Of a stretch of 64,000 nucleotides of DNA, positions 54,485 to 63,956 are shown one piece after another. The notes under the pieces were generated by a model. The model was not told the DNA's origin, made no database searches, and was given only the letters and a program-made list of their open reading frames with translations. How positions within the stretch are numbered: the first letter of the stretch is position 1; each line of letters opens with the position of its first letter. Source of the stretch: JAPYTY01 sp036338435 (GTDB lineage Bacteria; Acidobacteriota; UBA6911; RPQK01; JADFOI01); assembly GCA_036338435.1 (NCBI GenBank), contig JAYZCG010000040.1:26054-90053 (forward strand). Direction: 5' to 3'. The position numbers and the translations under genes were made by a program.

Positions 54485-55996
54485 TTAAAATTTGCGGAGT
54501 TCGTAAAGATCACCGAATTTTTTTTCAAGGTAATCAAGAAAATAATGGGGGCTTAGAGGACTACCCGTAAGGTCCTGGATCAGATCTTCTGCTGTGACGG
54601 TTTTGGCACGCTGATGGATTTCCGTGCACAACCATTCGCGTAGGGGAATGAGTTGTCCGTTGCGGATATTGTCTTCCAGTGCAGGTAGGGTTTGTTTAGC
54701 TTGGTGAAAAATTTGGGCGGCGTAGAGATTTCCAAGTAAGTAGGTCGGAAAGTACCCTAGAGATCCATGTGCCCAGTGTATGTCCTGAAGCACACCTTCT
54801 GCAGCATTCGATGGAATTATCCCGAGGTATTCCTCTATTTTTGTATTCCAAGCCATTTCCAAATCCGATACTTCTAAATCACCCTCAATCATTAGTTTTT
54901 CCAATTCATAACGAAGGATGATGTGGAGACCGTAGGACACCTCATCAGCTTCTACACGGATAAGGGAAGCCTCAACGCGATTGATAGCTCGTACAAAACT
55001 GTCGATTGATAGATGATCGAGTTTTCCCGGGAAAGTATCTTTGAGTGGTGTAAACCAGTATTCCCAGAAGGCTCGGCTACGACCGACTTGGTTTTCCCAG
55101 AGGCGTGACTGAGACTCGTGTATCCCAAGCGAAATTGCATCACAAGCAGCAGATCCATAATGATGGGAACCTAACCCCTGCTCATATAACGCATGGCCTC
55201 CTTCATGGATAATCCCAAACAACGAAGAGGAAAAGTCATCTTCTGAGTAGCGGGTCGTGATTCTTACATCTGAAGGAGATAGTCCAGTGCAGAAAGGATG
55301 TGGTGAGCGATCTAGTCGACCTGCTTCCCACTGAAAGCCCATTGAGGAGAGTACTTGGTGTCCGAAATCACGTTGCTTGGAAGCAGGAAAAGAGCCTTTT
55401 AAGAGATGCGAATTTGGTTGTTTTTCAGATGCTTGGATTTGGTTGAGTAGCTCGGTTAATCGAGGTCTTAAGACGGCAAAAAGTGTATCCAGCACCTGAG
55501 TTGTCATATCCGGTTCGTAGTGATCTAGAAGAGCGTCATAGAGCACATCAGATTTTTGTAGATAGCGGGCTTCTTCCCGCTTGAGTCGTATGATTTTCTC
55601 CAGCCAGGGCGCAAATTGAGACCAGTCGGATTGTTCGCGAGCTTGGACCCATGCTGCATAGGCCAACGAAGTCGTTTCCGCTAAGTTTCGTACAAGTTGT
55701 TCGGGAAGACGTATAGCCTTGTTGCGTTGTCGTTTGATTTCTCGAACCGAGGTCTGGAGCCACAATTCTAGATCGGTATCCTGGAGACGTTCAAGGAGTG
55801 CCCCCAAAGAAGGGTCTATTAGTTTTTGGTGATAGAATGCAGAAAGAGCAGATATTTGTTTTGCTCTGAAGGAGCCACCCTGTGATGGCATCATGGTTTC
55901 CTGATCCCAAGAGAGAGTCTGAAGCACGCTTCCAAGGAGCATGAGCTCTTCAGTTTGTTGTTCGAATTGTGTGGTGTCAGTTTCTCTAGAATGCAT
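54485..55996 (-). CDS. M32 carboxypeptidase (Taq type)
   Basis: The 503-residue metalloprotease has the zinc motif HEGGH at residues 264-268 in SSLFGIIHEGGHALYEQG, the following ESQSRLWENQVGRS, and HWAHGSLGYFPTYLLGNLYA near the C-terminus, all typical of M32. It removes C-terminal residues from peptides and has no signal peptide, so it is cytoplasmic. It is upstream of the exported NamZ-like gene and apparently coupled to it. Length is normal for the family. Confidence 0.95.
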   Translation of the reverse strand: MHSRETDTTQFEQQTEELMLLGSVLQTLSWDQETMMPSQGGSFRAKQISALSAFYHQKLIDPSLGALLERLQDTDLELWLQTSVREIKRQRNKAIRLPEQLVRNLAETTSLAYAAWVQAREQSDWSQFAPWLEKIIRLKREEARYLQKSDVLYDALLDHYEPDMTTQVLDTLFAVLRPRLTELLNQIQASEKQPNSHLLKGSFPASKQRDFGHQVLSSMGFQWEAGRLDRSPHPFCTGLSPSDVRITTRYSEDDFSSSLFGIIHEGGHALYEQGLGSHHYGSAACDAISLGIHESQSRLWENQVGRSRAFWEYWFTPLKDTFPGKLDHLSIDSFVRAINRVEASLIRVEADEVSYGLHIILRYELEKLMIEGDLEVSDLEMAWNTKIEEYLGIIPSNAAEGVLQDIHWAHGSLGYFPTYLLGNLYAAQIFHQAKQTLPALEDNIRNGQLIPLREWLCTEIHQRAKTVTAEDLIQDLTGSPLSPHYFLDYLEKKFGDLYELRKF

Positions 55997-56151
55997 TAGT
56001 ACAATTTTTACTTCTGGTCGGGGAACGATGATAGTATGCCACCTAAAGACGATTGATGCCTCTAAAGAACTCTCTTTGACGCGAATTATAACAAGTACGA
56101 TTAAAAGATAACTTAAGATGAAATCCGGATTGTTCCTTGCTAGAGGGAATG

Positions 56152-57354
56152 ATGATTTTTAGATTGTTGATTTTGTTTGCGGCAGTAAATGGGCTTCAGG
56201 CACAGTTTTTATCGCTGACCACTCCTGAAGATGTGGGAATGTCCAGCAAGCAAATTGCCCGGTTGGATGGAGTAATCCAAAGTGATATAGAGCAGAAGAA
56301 GATTCCTGGAGCGGTAGTTTTAGTTGCTCGAAAGGGAAGAGTTGTCTACCTTAAAGCCTTTGGATATAAAAACTTAATTCCTCAAAAAGAGTCTGTAACC
56401 ATAGATACTATTTTTGACGTAGCATCCCTCACTAAGGTTTTGGCAACGGCTACTTCAGTCATGCTTTTGGTGGAGGAAGGAAAGTTATCCCTAACTGATC
56501 CGGTGTCGGCATATCTGCCAGATTTTGCACAAAATGGAAAGGGATCTATTACCGTTGTCCAACTATTGACCCACTACTCAGGTCTTCGACCTGATTTAGA
56601 TCTGGATGAACTGTGGGAAGGATATGAAACTGGTATTAAAAGAGCATTTGGGGAGCAATTGGTGTCATCGCCAGGGGAAAAATTTATCTACAGTGACATC
56701 AATTACATAGTTCTTGCAGAGATCATTCGACAGGTAAGTTCCAAGCCTCTGCATGAATTTGCGGCTGAACGTATTTTCAGACCTTTAGGCATGGAACACA
56801 CTGATTTCTACCCGTCTAGGGCATTCCAGAGCCGTATTGCCCCAACTGAATATAGGGGTGGAGAAATGTTGCAAGGAACTGTACACGATCCCACCACCTT
56901 CAGAATGGGGGGACATGCGGGGCATGCGGGATTGTTTTCAACGGTGCAAGATACCGCAATATATGCACAGATGATTCTTAATTTGGGAGAATTCGAAGGT
57001 GTCAGAATCCTGTCTCCGCTTTCTGTCCTTAAAATGACAACTCCCCAGTCTCCAGAAGGGGCGAATCATTGGCGTGGTCTCGGATTTGACATTCATTCAC
57101 CGTTTAGCGGGCCACGTGGCGATCTTTTCCCTATCGGCTCATTTGGACATACGGGGTTCACGGGGACCTCATTGTGGATCGATCCTTACAGTTCCTCTTT
57201 TGTTATCCTATTTACTAATCGGGTGCATCCCAGTGGCGGGGGCAGTGTTACGTCGTTGCGCAAAAAGGTTGCTTCTGTGGTAGGAGCTTCTATCATAGAT
57301 GATGTCACAGTGCAGGGGCCATGGAGAGAACTCCGCCATTACCGTCGTGATTGA
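56152..57354 (+). CDS. Exported serine beta-lactamase-fold hydrolase (AmiE-like)
   Basis: The 400-residue protein has a signal peptide (MIFRLLILFAAVNGLQA) and the class C/EstB fold: catalytic S-x-x-K SLTK (Ser92, Lys95), YSDINY as second motif, and HAGLFSTVQDTAIYAQM and GHTGFTGTSLWIDP near the third. The overall pattern resembles the Bacillus YbbE/AmiE muramyl-alanine amidase group better than true beta-lactamases. ATG 56152 follows AGAGGG; a TTG at 56137 is weaker. Divergent from the peptidase-NamZ pair. Confidence 0.88.
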   Translation: MIFRLLILFAAVNGLQAQFLSLTTPEDVGMSSKQIARLDGVIQSDIEQKKIPGAVVLVARKGRVVYLKAFGYKNLIPQKESVTIDTIFDVASLTKVLATATSVMLLVEEGKLSLTDPVSAYLPDFAQNGKGSITVVQLLTHYSGLRPDLDLDELWEGYETGIKRAFGEQLVSSPGEKFIYSDINYIVLAEIIRQVSSKPLHEFAAERIFRPLGMEHTDFYPSRAFQSRIAPTEYRGGEMLQGTVHDPTTFRMGGHAGHAGLFSTVQDTAIYAQMILNLGEFEGVRILSPLSVLKMTTPQSPEGANHWRGLGFDIHSPFSGPRGDLFPIGSFGHTGFTGTSLWIDPYSSSFVILFTNRVHPSGGGSVTSLRKKVASVVGASIIDDVTVQGPWRELRHYRRD

Positions 57355-57800
57355 TGTCCCATCGCTGTCCAGTTTGTAAAGCCCGTTTGTGGACAGATTC
57401 TTTGCTGATACCGAGTCGGCTTAGTTGTCCAAGATGCGGAGCCGAATTTCGAACAACTGTTTACTGGGGGTATCTTCGAGTGCTCCTGGTAGTGGTTGTT
57501 ACACTGGTGATCTTTGTAATTTTTTCTTTTTCTGAGTACGGCATTTGGATTCTCGCATTCCTCATCGGTGCGGCGATTCTGTACTGGATTTTACAGCGAT
57601 TTTTTCATTTGCAACACATCTCGGATTTGCCCATCCTCGAAGGTCCGGCAGATTTAGACACGTTGGAACTCAGACTCGAAGACCAGCAATGGGGTGAGAC
57701 ATATCGTAAGGCTCAGGGAAGACGTAAACTTCGCCAGATCGGTTATTTGTTTTTGGTTGTCGCGCTTGTATGCTTTTTTATATTCGTCATAAGCACGTAA
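57354..57800 (+). CDS. Zinc-ribbon membrane protein
   Basis: The 148-residue protein has an N-terminal treble-clef or zinc-ribbon (HRCPVCKARLW and LSCPRCGAEF, Cys pairs around residues 5-8 and 25-28), then two close hydrophobic helices (about residues 41-60 and 63-82), a soluble segment and a third helix near the C-terminus (IGYLFLVVALVCFFIFVIST). Function is not known. The start ATG overlaps the hydrolase stop (TGATG), so it is translated with it. The frame also reads from TTG 57351. Confidence 0.72.
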   Translation: MSHRCPVCKARLWTDSLLIPSRLSCPRCGAEFRTTVYWGYLRVLLVVVVTLVIFVIFSFSEYGIWILAFLIGAAILYWILQRFFHLQHISDLPILEGPADLDTLELRLEDQQWGETYRKAQGRRKLRQIGYLFLVVALVCFFIFVIST

Positions 57801-57852
57801 TAGCAGATTGGTGATTTTTGAGGTAAGATCTGCTCACTATAGGGGGTGTCTT

Positions 57853-58854
57853 GTGGTCACACAGTATTGGAAGAAAATCGGGCCTATTTTTTTGGTGGTT
57901 TTGATGTGGTCTGTCGATGCGATGGGTCAAAATATTGAGGTGGAGATTGGGGAATGGGAGGTTCCCTGGAGTGAAAGTCGACCACGTGATCCCTATGTGC
58001 GTGTTAAAGATCAGATTTGGTTCGTAGGTCAGAGAGGGGACTACGTGGGTTACTTCGGGACTAAGAGTCGTGAATTCAAGCGATATGATCTTGATGAGGG
58101 TACTGGCCCTCACAACGTGATTGTGGGAGAGGATGGATCTATTTGGTATGCAGGCAACCGGTCTTCTCATATTGGAAGACTAGACATAAAAACGGGTGCA
58201 ATCACCAAATTCATGATGCCCAATCCAGAAGCTAGTGATCCGCACACCCTAACCTTTAACCATGAAGGAGATATTTGGTTTACGGTGCAACGCGGCAATT
58301 TTGTGGGTAAGTTTGATATTGACATAGGCGAAATACAGCTAATAAAAGTACCCACGCCGAAAGCTAGACCATATGGTATTGTGGTAGATTCGAAGAACCG
58401 GCCTTGGATCTGTTTGTTCGGAACTAACAAAATCGCTACGGTTGATCCAAAAACTATGGTTCTAACCGAATATCCACTTCCTAACGAAAAAGCACGGCCA
58501 CGGCGAATAGCCCTTACATCTGACGATATGGTCTGGTACGTAGATTACGCTCGGGGCTATTTAGGTCGTCTAGATCCTGTTACTGGGCAAGTCAAAGAAT
58601 GGAGTAGCCCATCTAAAAGCGAGTCACGACCTTATGCCATGACTGTGGATGACAAGGATCGCCTTTGGTTTGTTGAGACCCTTCCACAACCCAACCAGTT
58701 TGTAGGATTTGATTCAACAACCGAGAAGTTCTTCAGTGTAACTGGTATTGGAAGTGGAGGGGGTACAGTACGCCACATGGTATTCAACGAATCCTCCCGA
58801 GAGATTTGGTTCGGTACGGATGTGAATACGGTAGGCCGCGCACAGGTTCCCTAG
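57853..58854 (+). CDS. Exported virginiamycin-B-lyase-like beta-propeller
   Basis: The 333-residue protein has a signal peptide (KKIGPIFLVVLMWSVDAMGQ) and repeated propeller blades with the pattern GxxWF/Y, such as DGSIWYAGNRSSHIGRLD, EGDIWFTVQRGNFVGKFD, DDMVWYVDYARGYLGRLD and KDRLWFVETLP. This is the Vgb/SMP-30-like class. True lyases open streptogramin B rings, but most homologues bind or hydrolyse unknown ligands. The GTG start 57853 is preceded by AGGGGGTG; a longer frame from 57808 lacks a site. Confidence 0.78.
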   Translation: MVTQYWKKIGPIFLVVLMWSVDAMGQNIEVEIGEWEVPWSESRPRDPYVRVKDQIWFVGQRGDYVGYFGTKSREFKRYDLDEGTGPHNVIVGEDGSIWYAGNRSSHIGRLDIKTGAITKFMMPNPEASDPHTLTFNHEGDIWFTVQRGNFVGKFDIDIGEIQLIKVPTPKARPYGIVVDSKNRPWICLFGTNKIATVDPKTMVLTEYPLPNEKARPRRIALTSDDMVWYVDYARGYLGRLDPVTGQVKEWSSPSKSESRPYAMTVDDKDRLWFVETLPQPNQFVGFDSTTEKFFSVTGIGSGGGTVRHMVFNESSREIWFGTDVNTVGRAQVP

Positions 58855-58928
58855 ATAGGGGAGAGTGCTCACCTGACAAAAATAGAGTCCGTATAGAGCT
58901 CGTGCGACAGCGGTGCTGAAGCGCACAC

Positions 58929-59303
58929 TCAAGGGACTTGTGCCTTACCCCGGCGGTTGCAATAAGGGCAGCGAAATTCTACGACACTGTCACTAAATTC
59001 CGAATAGGTAATATAGCAATCGTCAATTGGACAACGAATTGACTGGTCTGTTTGATAACGCTCTAAAAAGTAATTGATATGAATGGGTTTCCACGGATGT
59101 ATTTGCTGCGGCTGCTTCCAGTGGAAAGTTATTTGACATTTCTTGCAGCTTGTATGCACATGGAAATCACGACTAGGGGAGTAACGGGTGTCAAAGTTTA
59201 GGAGTTCTCCACAGTGCGGGCAGCGTGGTACTTCTTCAGCTCCCGGAGGGCCAAAGTAGTCTCGAATAATTTCATCCTGTTCTTCTGAAGAGTATTGGCC
59301 CAT
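58929..59303 (-). CDS. Double zinc-ribbon protein
   Basis: The 124-residue protein has two Cys4-type clusters: CPHCGELLN with SCKKCQITFHW, and RCPIDDCYITY with FRCPYCNRRG. No membrane segment is visible. The first part (SSEEQDEIIRDYFGPPGAE) is acidic. Such ribbons bind zinc and may contact nucleic acid or protein. The start is ATG 59303, or GTG 59315. It lies 17 bases after the site-2-protease gene stop, in the same transcript. Function unrecognised. Confidence 0.7.
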   Translation of the reverse strand: MGQYSSEEQDEIIRDYFGPPGAEEVPRCPHCGELLNFDTRYSPSRDFHVHTSCKKCQITFHWKQPQQIHPWKPIHINYFLERYQTDQSIRCPIDDCYITYSEFSDSVVEFRCPYCNRRGKAQVP

Positions 59304-59320
59304 CTTGACTAACACTGTTT

Positions 59321-60316
59321 TTATAAGCTGCCTATGTGTTTAATAATGCGGACTGGGACTGGTATTGCCGTCAAAACAAAGATAACGAATCCGATAAGGG
59401 CGATGATTTTCCTCCTTGTTCCAAGAGAAGTCAGTTTTGTGCAAGGTCTAGGATGACGAAATCCCAGGAATAGAAGAAGGAAGGCAAACAGCAAATATCC
59501 CAGGACAGAGAATATGCCGTAAACAAAAAATGAGTAGAGGCTGATTCCAATCAGGGTTCCGAAGATGGTGTAGGAGATTATCCGATGTCCACGTGTACCA
59601 AATAGAGCATAGGTGATATGTCCTCCATCAAGTTGTCCAATGGGAAGCAGGTTCATGCTGGTAGCTAACATGCCAAACCATGCCGCCTGCCCGATGGGGT
59701 GGAGTAGGATAGCTGCGTCGGGATCACCCGGAAAGTACAGAGGTGTTGCTAGGTGAACCAGTAGGGGCCTACCAAATTCCAGGGTCTGCCGCAGGGGTTC
59801 AGTGAAGACGACTTCTGTGGATTGTTGCAGTCCGATGATTAAGGCGGGAATAATGAAAACAAATCCTGCCAAAGGCCCAGCAATGCCCACATCAAACAGC
59901 TGACGACGATTAACAAAGCGTGACCTGATCTTGATAAAGGCCCCGAACGTTCCAAAGGGATTAAACGGTGGTGGTCCAGGAATTAGATAGGGAAGAGTCA
60001 CTTTAAGACCATAGTAGCGACAGGCAATATAATGGCCCATCTCGTGCGCTATCAGGATGACCATTATTGTCAAAGCAAACGGGAGGCCACTCAAAAGATC
60101 TGCCGGGTCATTGAAGATTCGTACAGGTCCATATTGGCTTCGGCTGAGAAATCTAACATGCCAAGCATAACCGGCTGCTAGACTGGTGACAAATGTGCAG
60201 ACAAGCAAAATAGTCGGTAGAAAAATCCGATTTTTTTCTGGAGTTGGGTGGTGGCGGACGGTGTGCTGAAGAAACTCGGAAGCCTGCTCGGTGGGAGCTG
60301 AATTATCCCCACTCAA
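59321..60316 (-). CDS. Site-2-protease-like M50 membrane metalloprotease
   Basis: The 331-residue protein has several hydrophobic helices, the zinc motif HEMGH at residues 91-95, and LDGGH (in GQLDGGHITYALFG, near residue 230) as the second ligand region. The PGPPPFNPFGTFGAFIKIRSR stretch after the first motif, seen in pieces, is typical of the family branch without PDZ domains. It cleaves transmembrane substrates such as anti-sigma factors, or acts in general turnover. It follows the HU-like gene after five bases and precedes a zinc-ribbon gene. Confidence 0.9.
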   Translation of the reverse strand: MSGDNSAPTEQASEFLQHTVRHHPTPEKNRIFLPTILLVCTFVTSLAAGYAWHVRFLSRSQYGPVRIFNDPADLLSGLPFALTIMVILIAHEMGHYIACRYYGLKVTLPYLIPGPPPFNPFGTFGAFIKIRSRFVNRRQLFDVGIAGPLAGFVFIIPALIIGLQQSTEVVFTEPLRQTLEFGRPLLVHLATPLYFPGDPDAAILLHPIGQAAWFGMLATSMNLLPIGQLDGGHITYALFGTRGHRIISYTIFGTLIGISLYSFFVYGIFSVLGYLLFAFLLLFLGFRHPRPCTKLTSLGTRRKIIALIGFVIFVLTAIPVPVRIIKHIGSL

Positions 60317-60321
60317 ACCGT

Positions 60322-60591
60322 TTATTGGGTGAATCTGATTTCCTTACCTGGCTTAAACCGAACAGTTTTACCAGGAGGAATTGGGACTTCATCACCTGTA
60401 CGTGGATTTCTGCCAATGCCACTTTTACGAGGTTTTACTACGAAAACTCCGAACCCTCGCAATTCTATCCGTTCGCCCTTTTGCATGGCGTGCTTGAGTG
60501 CGCTTAAAACGGAATCAACAGCGACCTCAGCTCGCACCTTGGTGATACCTACCGTACTAGCAACGCGGCTGACCACATCGTGCTTAATCAC
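60322..60591 (-). CDS. HU/IHF-family DNA-binding protein
   Basis: The 89-residue protein has the HU signature: helices KHDVVSRVASTVGITK and VDSVLSALKHAMQKGERI, then GFGVFVVKPRKSGIGRNPRT with the proline arm, and VPIPPGKTVRFKPGKEI. It bends and compacts DNA as a dimer. HU and IHF alpha or beta cannot be told apart with confidence. It is the first gene of a three-gene minus-strand unit and divergent from dcd. Confidence 0.93.
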   Translation of the reverse strand: MIKHDVVSRVASTVGITKVRAEVAVDSVLSALKHAMQKGERIELRGFGVFVVKPRKSGIGRNPRTGDEVPIPPGKTVRFKPGKEIRFTQ

Positions 60592-60721
60592 TACTTGATA
60601 TGCCTCCTTAACCCGTTAATTTGACTCTACTGCGCTTTGCTAGGTCTGTCAACCATTTTGGCTTTATAATTAGACTCGGGTAAACTTCCGCTTTTGCGTG
60701 TTGAAAAAGGAGAAGGGTAAG

Positions 60722-61291
60722 ATGGGTGTAAAACCGGATCACTGGATAATTCACATGGCAAAGGATCACAACATGATCGCTCCATTTGAGGAATCTTTGG
60801 TACAACGGGGAGAAATATCGTACGGACCTTCGTCTTATGGATACGATTTTCGCATAGATCAAAAATACAAAATCCACCGTCAGGGATTCTCTGGGACTTT
60901 GGATCCCAAAGATGTCCAATCCGATTTTTTTGAGGATTTTGAGGGTGACTGCTGTGTGATTCCAGGCGGATCTTTTGTGCTTGCTCAGTCTGTAGAATAC
61001 TTCAGAATTCCCAGAGACGTTCTAACGATCTGCACTGGGAAGTCTAGCTATGCACGATGTGGAATCTTGGTAAATGTAACCCCCTTTGAACCGGAATGGG
61101 AGGGGTATGCCACCATATCGATTGTCAATACGGGTTTATCTCCGGTTCGAGTGTACTCAAACGAGGGCATCGCTCAGCTCATTTTTCTTGAAGCCCGTGA
61201 AGAGTGTCATACCTCGTATAAAGATAGAAAAGGGAAGTACCAGGGACAGAAAAAGATTGTTTTGTCCAAGATCGAAGAAAAAGAAAAATAG
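60722..61291 (+). CDS. dcd: dCTP deaminase
   Basis: Dcd deaminates dCTP to dUTP for thymidylate synthesis. The 189-residue protein shows YGYDFRI, TGKSSYARCGILVNVTPFEP with catalytic residues and EGIAQLIFLEA. The trimeric dUTPase-like fold is conserved. ATG 60722 is preferred because GGAGAAGGG lies just upstream and the start matches family length; a TTG 24 bases earlier is possible. A DUT/DCD bifunctional enzyme cannot be excluded. Confidence 0.95.
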   Translation: MGVKPDHWIIHMAKDHNMIAPFEESLVQRGEISYGPSSYGYDFRIDQKYKIHRQGFSGTLDPKDVQSDFFEDFEGDCCVIPGGSFVLAQSVEYFRIPRDVLTICTGKSSYARCGILVNVTPFEPEWEGYATISIVNTGLSPVRVYSNEGIAQLIFLEAREECHTSYKDRKGKYQGQKKIVLSKIEEKEK

Positions 61292-61348
61292 CTAATTAGG
61301 TGAGGATAATATGCAGTGGAGCAATTGCTTAGTTGGTTCTTTTGAATT

Positions 61349-63841
61349 ATGAACAATCATTACGATTTCACATCAATAGAGCAAAAATGGCAACAGCGTT
61401 GGACTGAAGAGAGGGAGTTTGTCGCCCAAGAGGATTCTTCCGCCGACAAATACTATGTGTTAGAGATGCTGCCCTATCCCTCTGGTGCTTTGCACATAGG
61501 ACATGTCAGGAATTACTCCTTGGGTGATTCCATTGCCCGATTTAGGCGTATGCAAGGTTTAAACGTCATGCATCCTATCGGATGGGATGCGTTTGGACTG
61601 CCAGCTGAAAACGCGGCTATTCAGAGAGATATTCCCCCTGAGCAATGGACAGTAGATAACATCATGACCATGAAGGCGCAGTGCCAGAGGATGGGGTGGA
61701 CCTACGATTGGACTCGCGAGATTTCAACCTGTTCTCCTGAATATTATCGATGGAATCAGTGGATGTTTGTACAGATGTATAAGAGGGGACTAGCCTACCT
61801 TCAGAGGGGTCCCGTGAACTGGTGTGAACAATGTCAGACGGTTCTAGCTAATGAACAGGTGAGTGATGGGTGTTGTTGGCGCGATGGGAGTCAAGTTGTT
61901 GAGAAGGAACTGGAGCAATGGTATTTCCGTATTACGGAATATGCCGATCAGTTACTCGAAGACTTAGATCAGTTGGAAGGCTGGCCGGATAAGGTTCGGC
62001 GTATGCAACAAAACTGGATAGGTAAGTCGGTAGGATGGACGGTGAGTTTTCCACTTCAGAATAGCAATGAAATCACAGTCGATATTTTTACTACTCGGTT
62101 AGATACTATTTATGGGGCTACTTCTCTAATACTGGCTCCAGAGCATCCACTAGTCGAGACTTGGGTGGCTAGTCCAAATAAGGTTAATGAAGTAGCGGAA
62201 TTTGTAGAGGACATACGGCATCAGAGGAGGGAAGTCCGTACCGCCGAAGACACTGAGAAAAAAGGTGTTTTTACTGGACACTATGCGATTAATCCTTTTA
62301 ACGGAGAGGAAATTCCGATTTGGATCGCTAACTTTGTTCTTATGGGATATGGAACGGGTGCCATTATGGCTGTTCCTGCTCATGACCAACGAGATTTTGA
62401 ATTTTCCAAGAAGTATGCTTTGCCCATCAAGGTGGTCATTAAGCCAGAAGTAGATTCATTGCCAGCAGAACCAAATCATGCTTTCACCGAGCATGGTATT
62501 TTGACTAATAGCGAAACTTATTCTGGACTTCTTTCTCAAGTTGCACAGAAGAAGATGGGTGAATTCGGGTGTCAAAAAGGATTTGCAAATAAAAGTACAA
62601 CCTATCGATTGAGGGATTGGGGTGTGAGCCGACAACGATACTGGGGAACCCCTATTCCGATGATTTATTGTCCCAAGTGTGGGGTTGTTCCTGTTCCCGA
62701 AGAGCAACTACCAGTCGTATTGCCCAAGGTAGAAAGTGCTCAATTGGGACAGTCTACTTTGGCCAACCTATCCGAATTTGTGAATGTCTCTTGTCCCAAG
62801 TGTCAGAGTCCAGCCCGACGGGAGACGGACACCATGGATACCTTTGTCGATAGCTCTTGGTATTTCTATCGCTATGCCAGTCCACAATGTGATTATGCCC
62901 CAATCCAAGGTGATGCAGTGCAACATTGGTTCCCGGTGGATGTATACATCGGGGGAGTTGAGCATGCGATTTTACATCTCATTTACATGCGATTTTTTAC
63001 GAAGGTGATGCGAGATCTTGGGTTGGTTCAATTCGATGAGCCAGTGAAATGCCTTTTCACCCAAGGTATGGTTCTGAAGGATGGGTCGGCCATGAGCAAG
63101 TCTCGTGGAAATGTGGTCTCACCTGATGAAGTTATTCAAAAATATGGAGCTGATACTCTTCGCCTGTTTGTTTTGTTTGCTGCTCCACCGGATCGTGATC
63201 TGGATTGGAATGATCGTGGATTAGAAGGATGCTTTCGTTTTTTGAAGCGCCTTTGGAGAATGGTTTATCAGGTGCAGGGAGAAAATACTGATGGTTCTAT
63301 GAGTAGAGAACTGAACGGGAAAGAAAGAGCTTTACTTCGAAAATCTCATCAGACCATTCGTAAGGTAAGCCATGATTTAGAGCGTATGCATCAAAATACT
63401 GCTATTGCAGCGATCATGGAGTTGTTAAATTTTGCCCACGAATATCTAGATAGTGGAGAACAGTGCGACCTGGGTCTTTTGAAGGAGGTTCTGGAGACGA
63501 TTGCACTCTTGCTGTCTCCTTTTGCTCCCCATTTCTGCGAAGAAATATGGGAAATCATGGGTCATGCTGAATCCCTTACATTTACTTTGTGGCCTACCTA
63601 CGAGCCAGAGTTGGCTCGTGAAGAAGATATTGATATCGTGATCCAAGTCAATGGCAAAATCCGTTCAAGGTTTTCTGCTTCGCCAGGCATCTCCAAAGAT
63701 GAGATGGAAATACTTGCAATGGAAGATGAGAAAACAAAGGTCTACACTGAAGGTAAGAGCATCAGAAATATTATTGTTGTACCTGACAAATTGGTAAATA
63801 TAGTTGTCCAGCAGGAATCGGAAGACGATCAGTCGCATTAA
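61349..63841 (+). CDS. leuS: Leucyl-tRNA synthetase
   Basis: LeuRS charges tRNA-Leu. The 830-residue protein has the class I signatures ALHIGHVRNYSLGD (HIGH, near residue 50) and AMSKSRGNVVSPD (KMSKS), the editing domain with the TTRLDTIYGAT and GTGAIMAVPAHDQRDFEF segments, a zinc-type YCPKCGVVPVPEEQLP, and the C-terminal DIVIQVNGKIRSRF. Length is normal for bacterial LeuRS. It lies 57 bases after dcd, possibly in one transcript. Confidence 0.98.
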   Translation: MNNHYDFTSIEQKWQQRWTEEREFVAQEDSSADKYYVLEMLPYPSGALHIGHVRNYSLGDSIARFRRMQGLNVMHPIGWDAFGLPAENAAIQRDIPPEQWTVDNIMTMKAQCQRMGWTYDWTREISTCSPEYYRWNQWMFVQMYKRGLAYLQRGPVNWCEQCQTVLANEQVSDGCCWRDGSQVVEKELEQWYFRITEYADQLLEDLDQLEGWPDKVRRMQQNWIGKSVGWTVSFPLQNSNEITVDIFTTRLDTIYGATSLILAPEHPLVETWVASPNKVNEVAEFVEDIRHQRREVRTAEDTEKKGVFTGHYAINPFNGEEIPIWIANFVLMGYGTGAIMAVPAHDQRDFEFSKKYALPIKVVIKPEVDSLPAEPNHAFTEHGILTNSETYSGLLSQVAQKKMGEFGCQKGFANKSTTYRLRDWGVSRQRYWGTPIPMIYCPKCGVVPVPEEQLPVVLPKVESAQLGQSTLANLSEFVNVSCPKCQSPARRETDTMDTFVDSSWYFYRYASPQCDYAPIQGDAVQHWFPVDVYIGGVEHAILHLIYMRFFTKVMRDLGLVQFDEPVKCLFTQGMVLKDGSAMSKSRGNVVSPDEVIQKYGADTLRLFVLFAAPPDRDLDWNDRGLEGCFRFLKRLWRMVYQVQGENTDGSMSRELNGKERALLRKSHQTIRKVSHDLERMHQNTAIAAIMELLNFAHEYLDSGEQCDLGLLKEVLETIALLLSPFAPHFCEEIWEIMGHAESLTFTLWPTYEPELAREEDIDIVIQVNGKIRSRFSASPGISKDEMEILAMEDEKTKVYTEGKSIRNIIVVPDKLVNIVVQQESEDDQSH

Positions 63842-63956
63842 AAACCGAGCGCAAGCAGTATCTAATTTTAGAAATGGACGAACAGGTAGGTAATTACGTT
63901 GCGCAGTTGAAGTCCCACAATGCGGCCCTGTGGTTGGAGAGAGGGGTGTAGAGGGA

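Noticed and set aside
60608..60919. 103-codon minus-strand ORF opposite the dcd start
   Set aside because: It overlaps dcd antisense, and no motif is visible.
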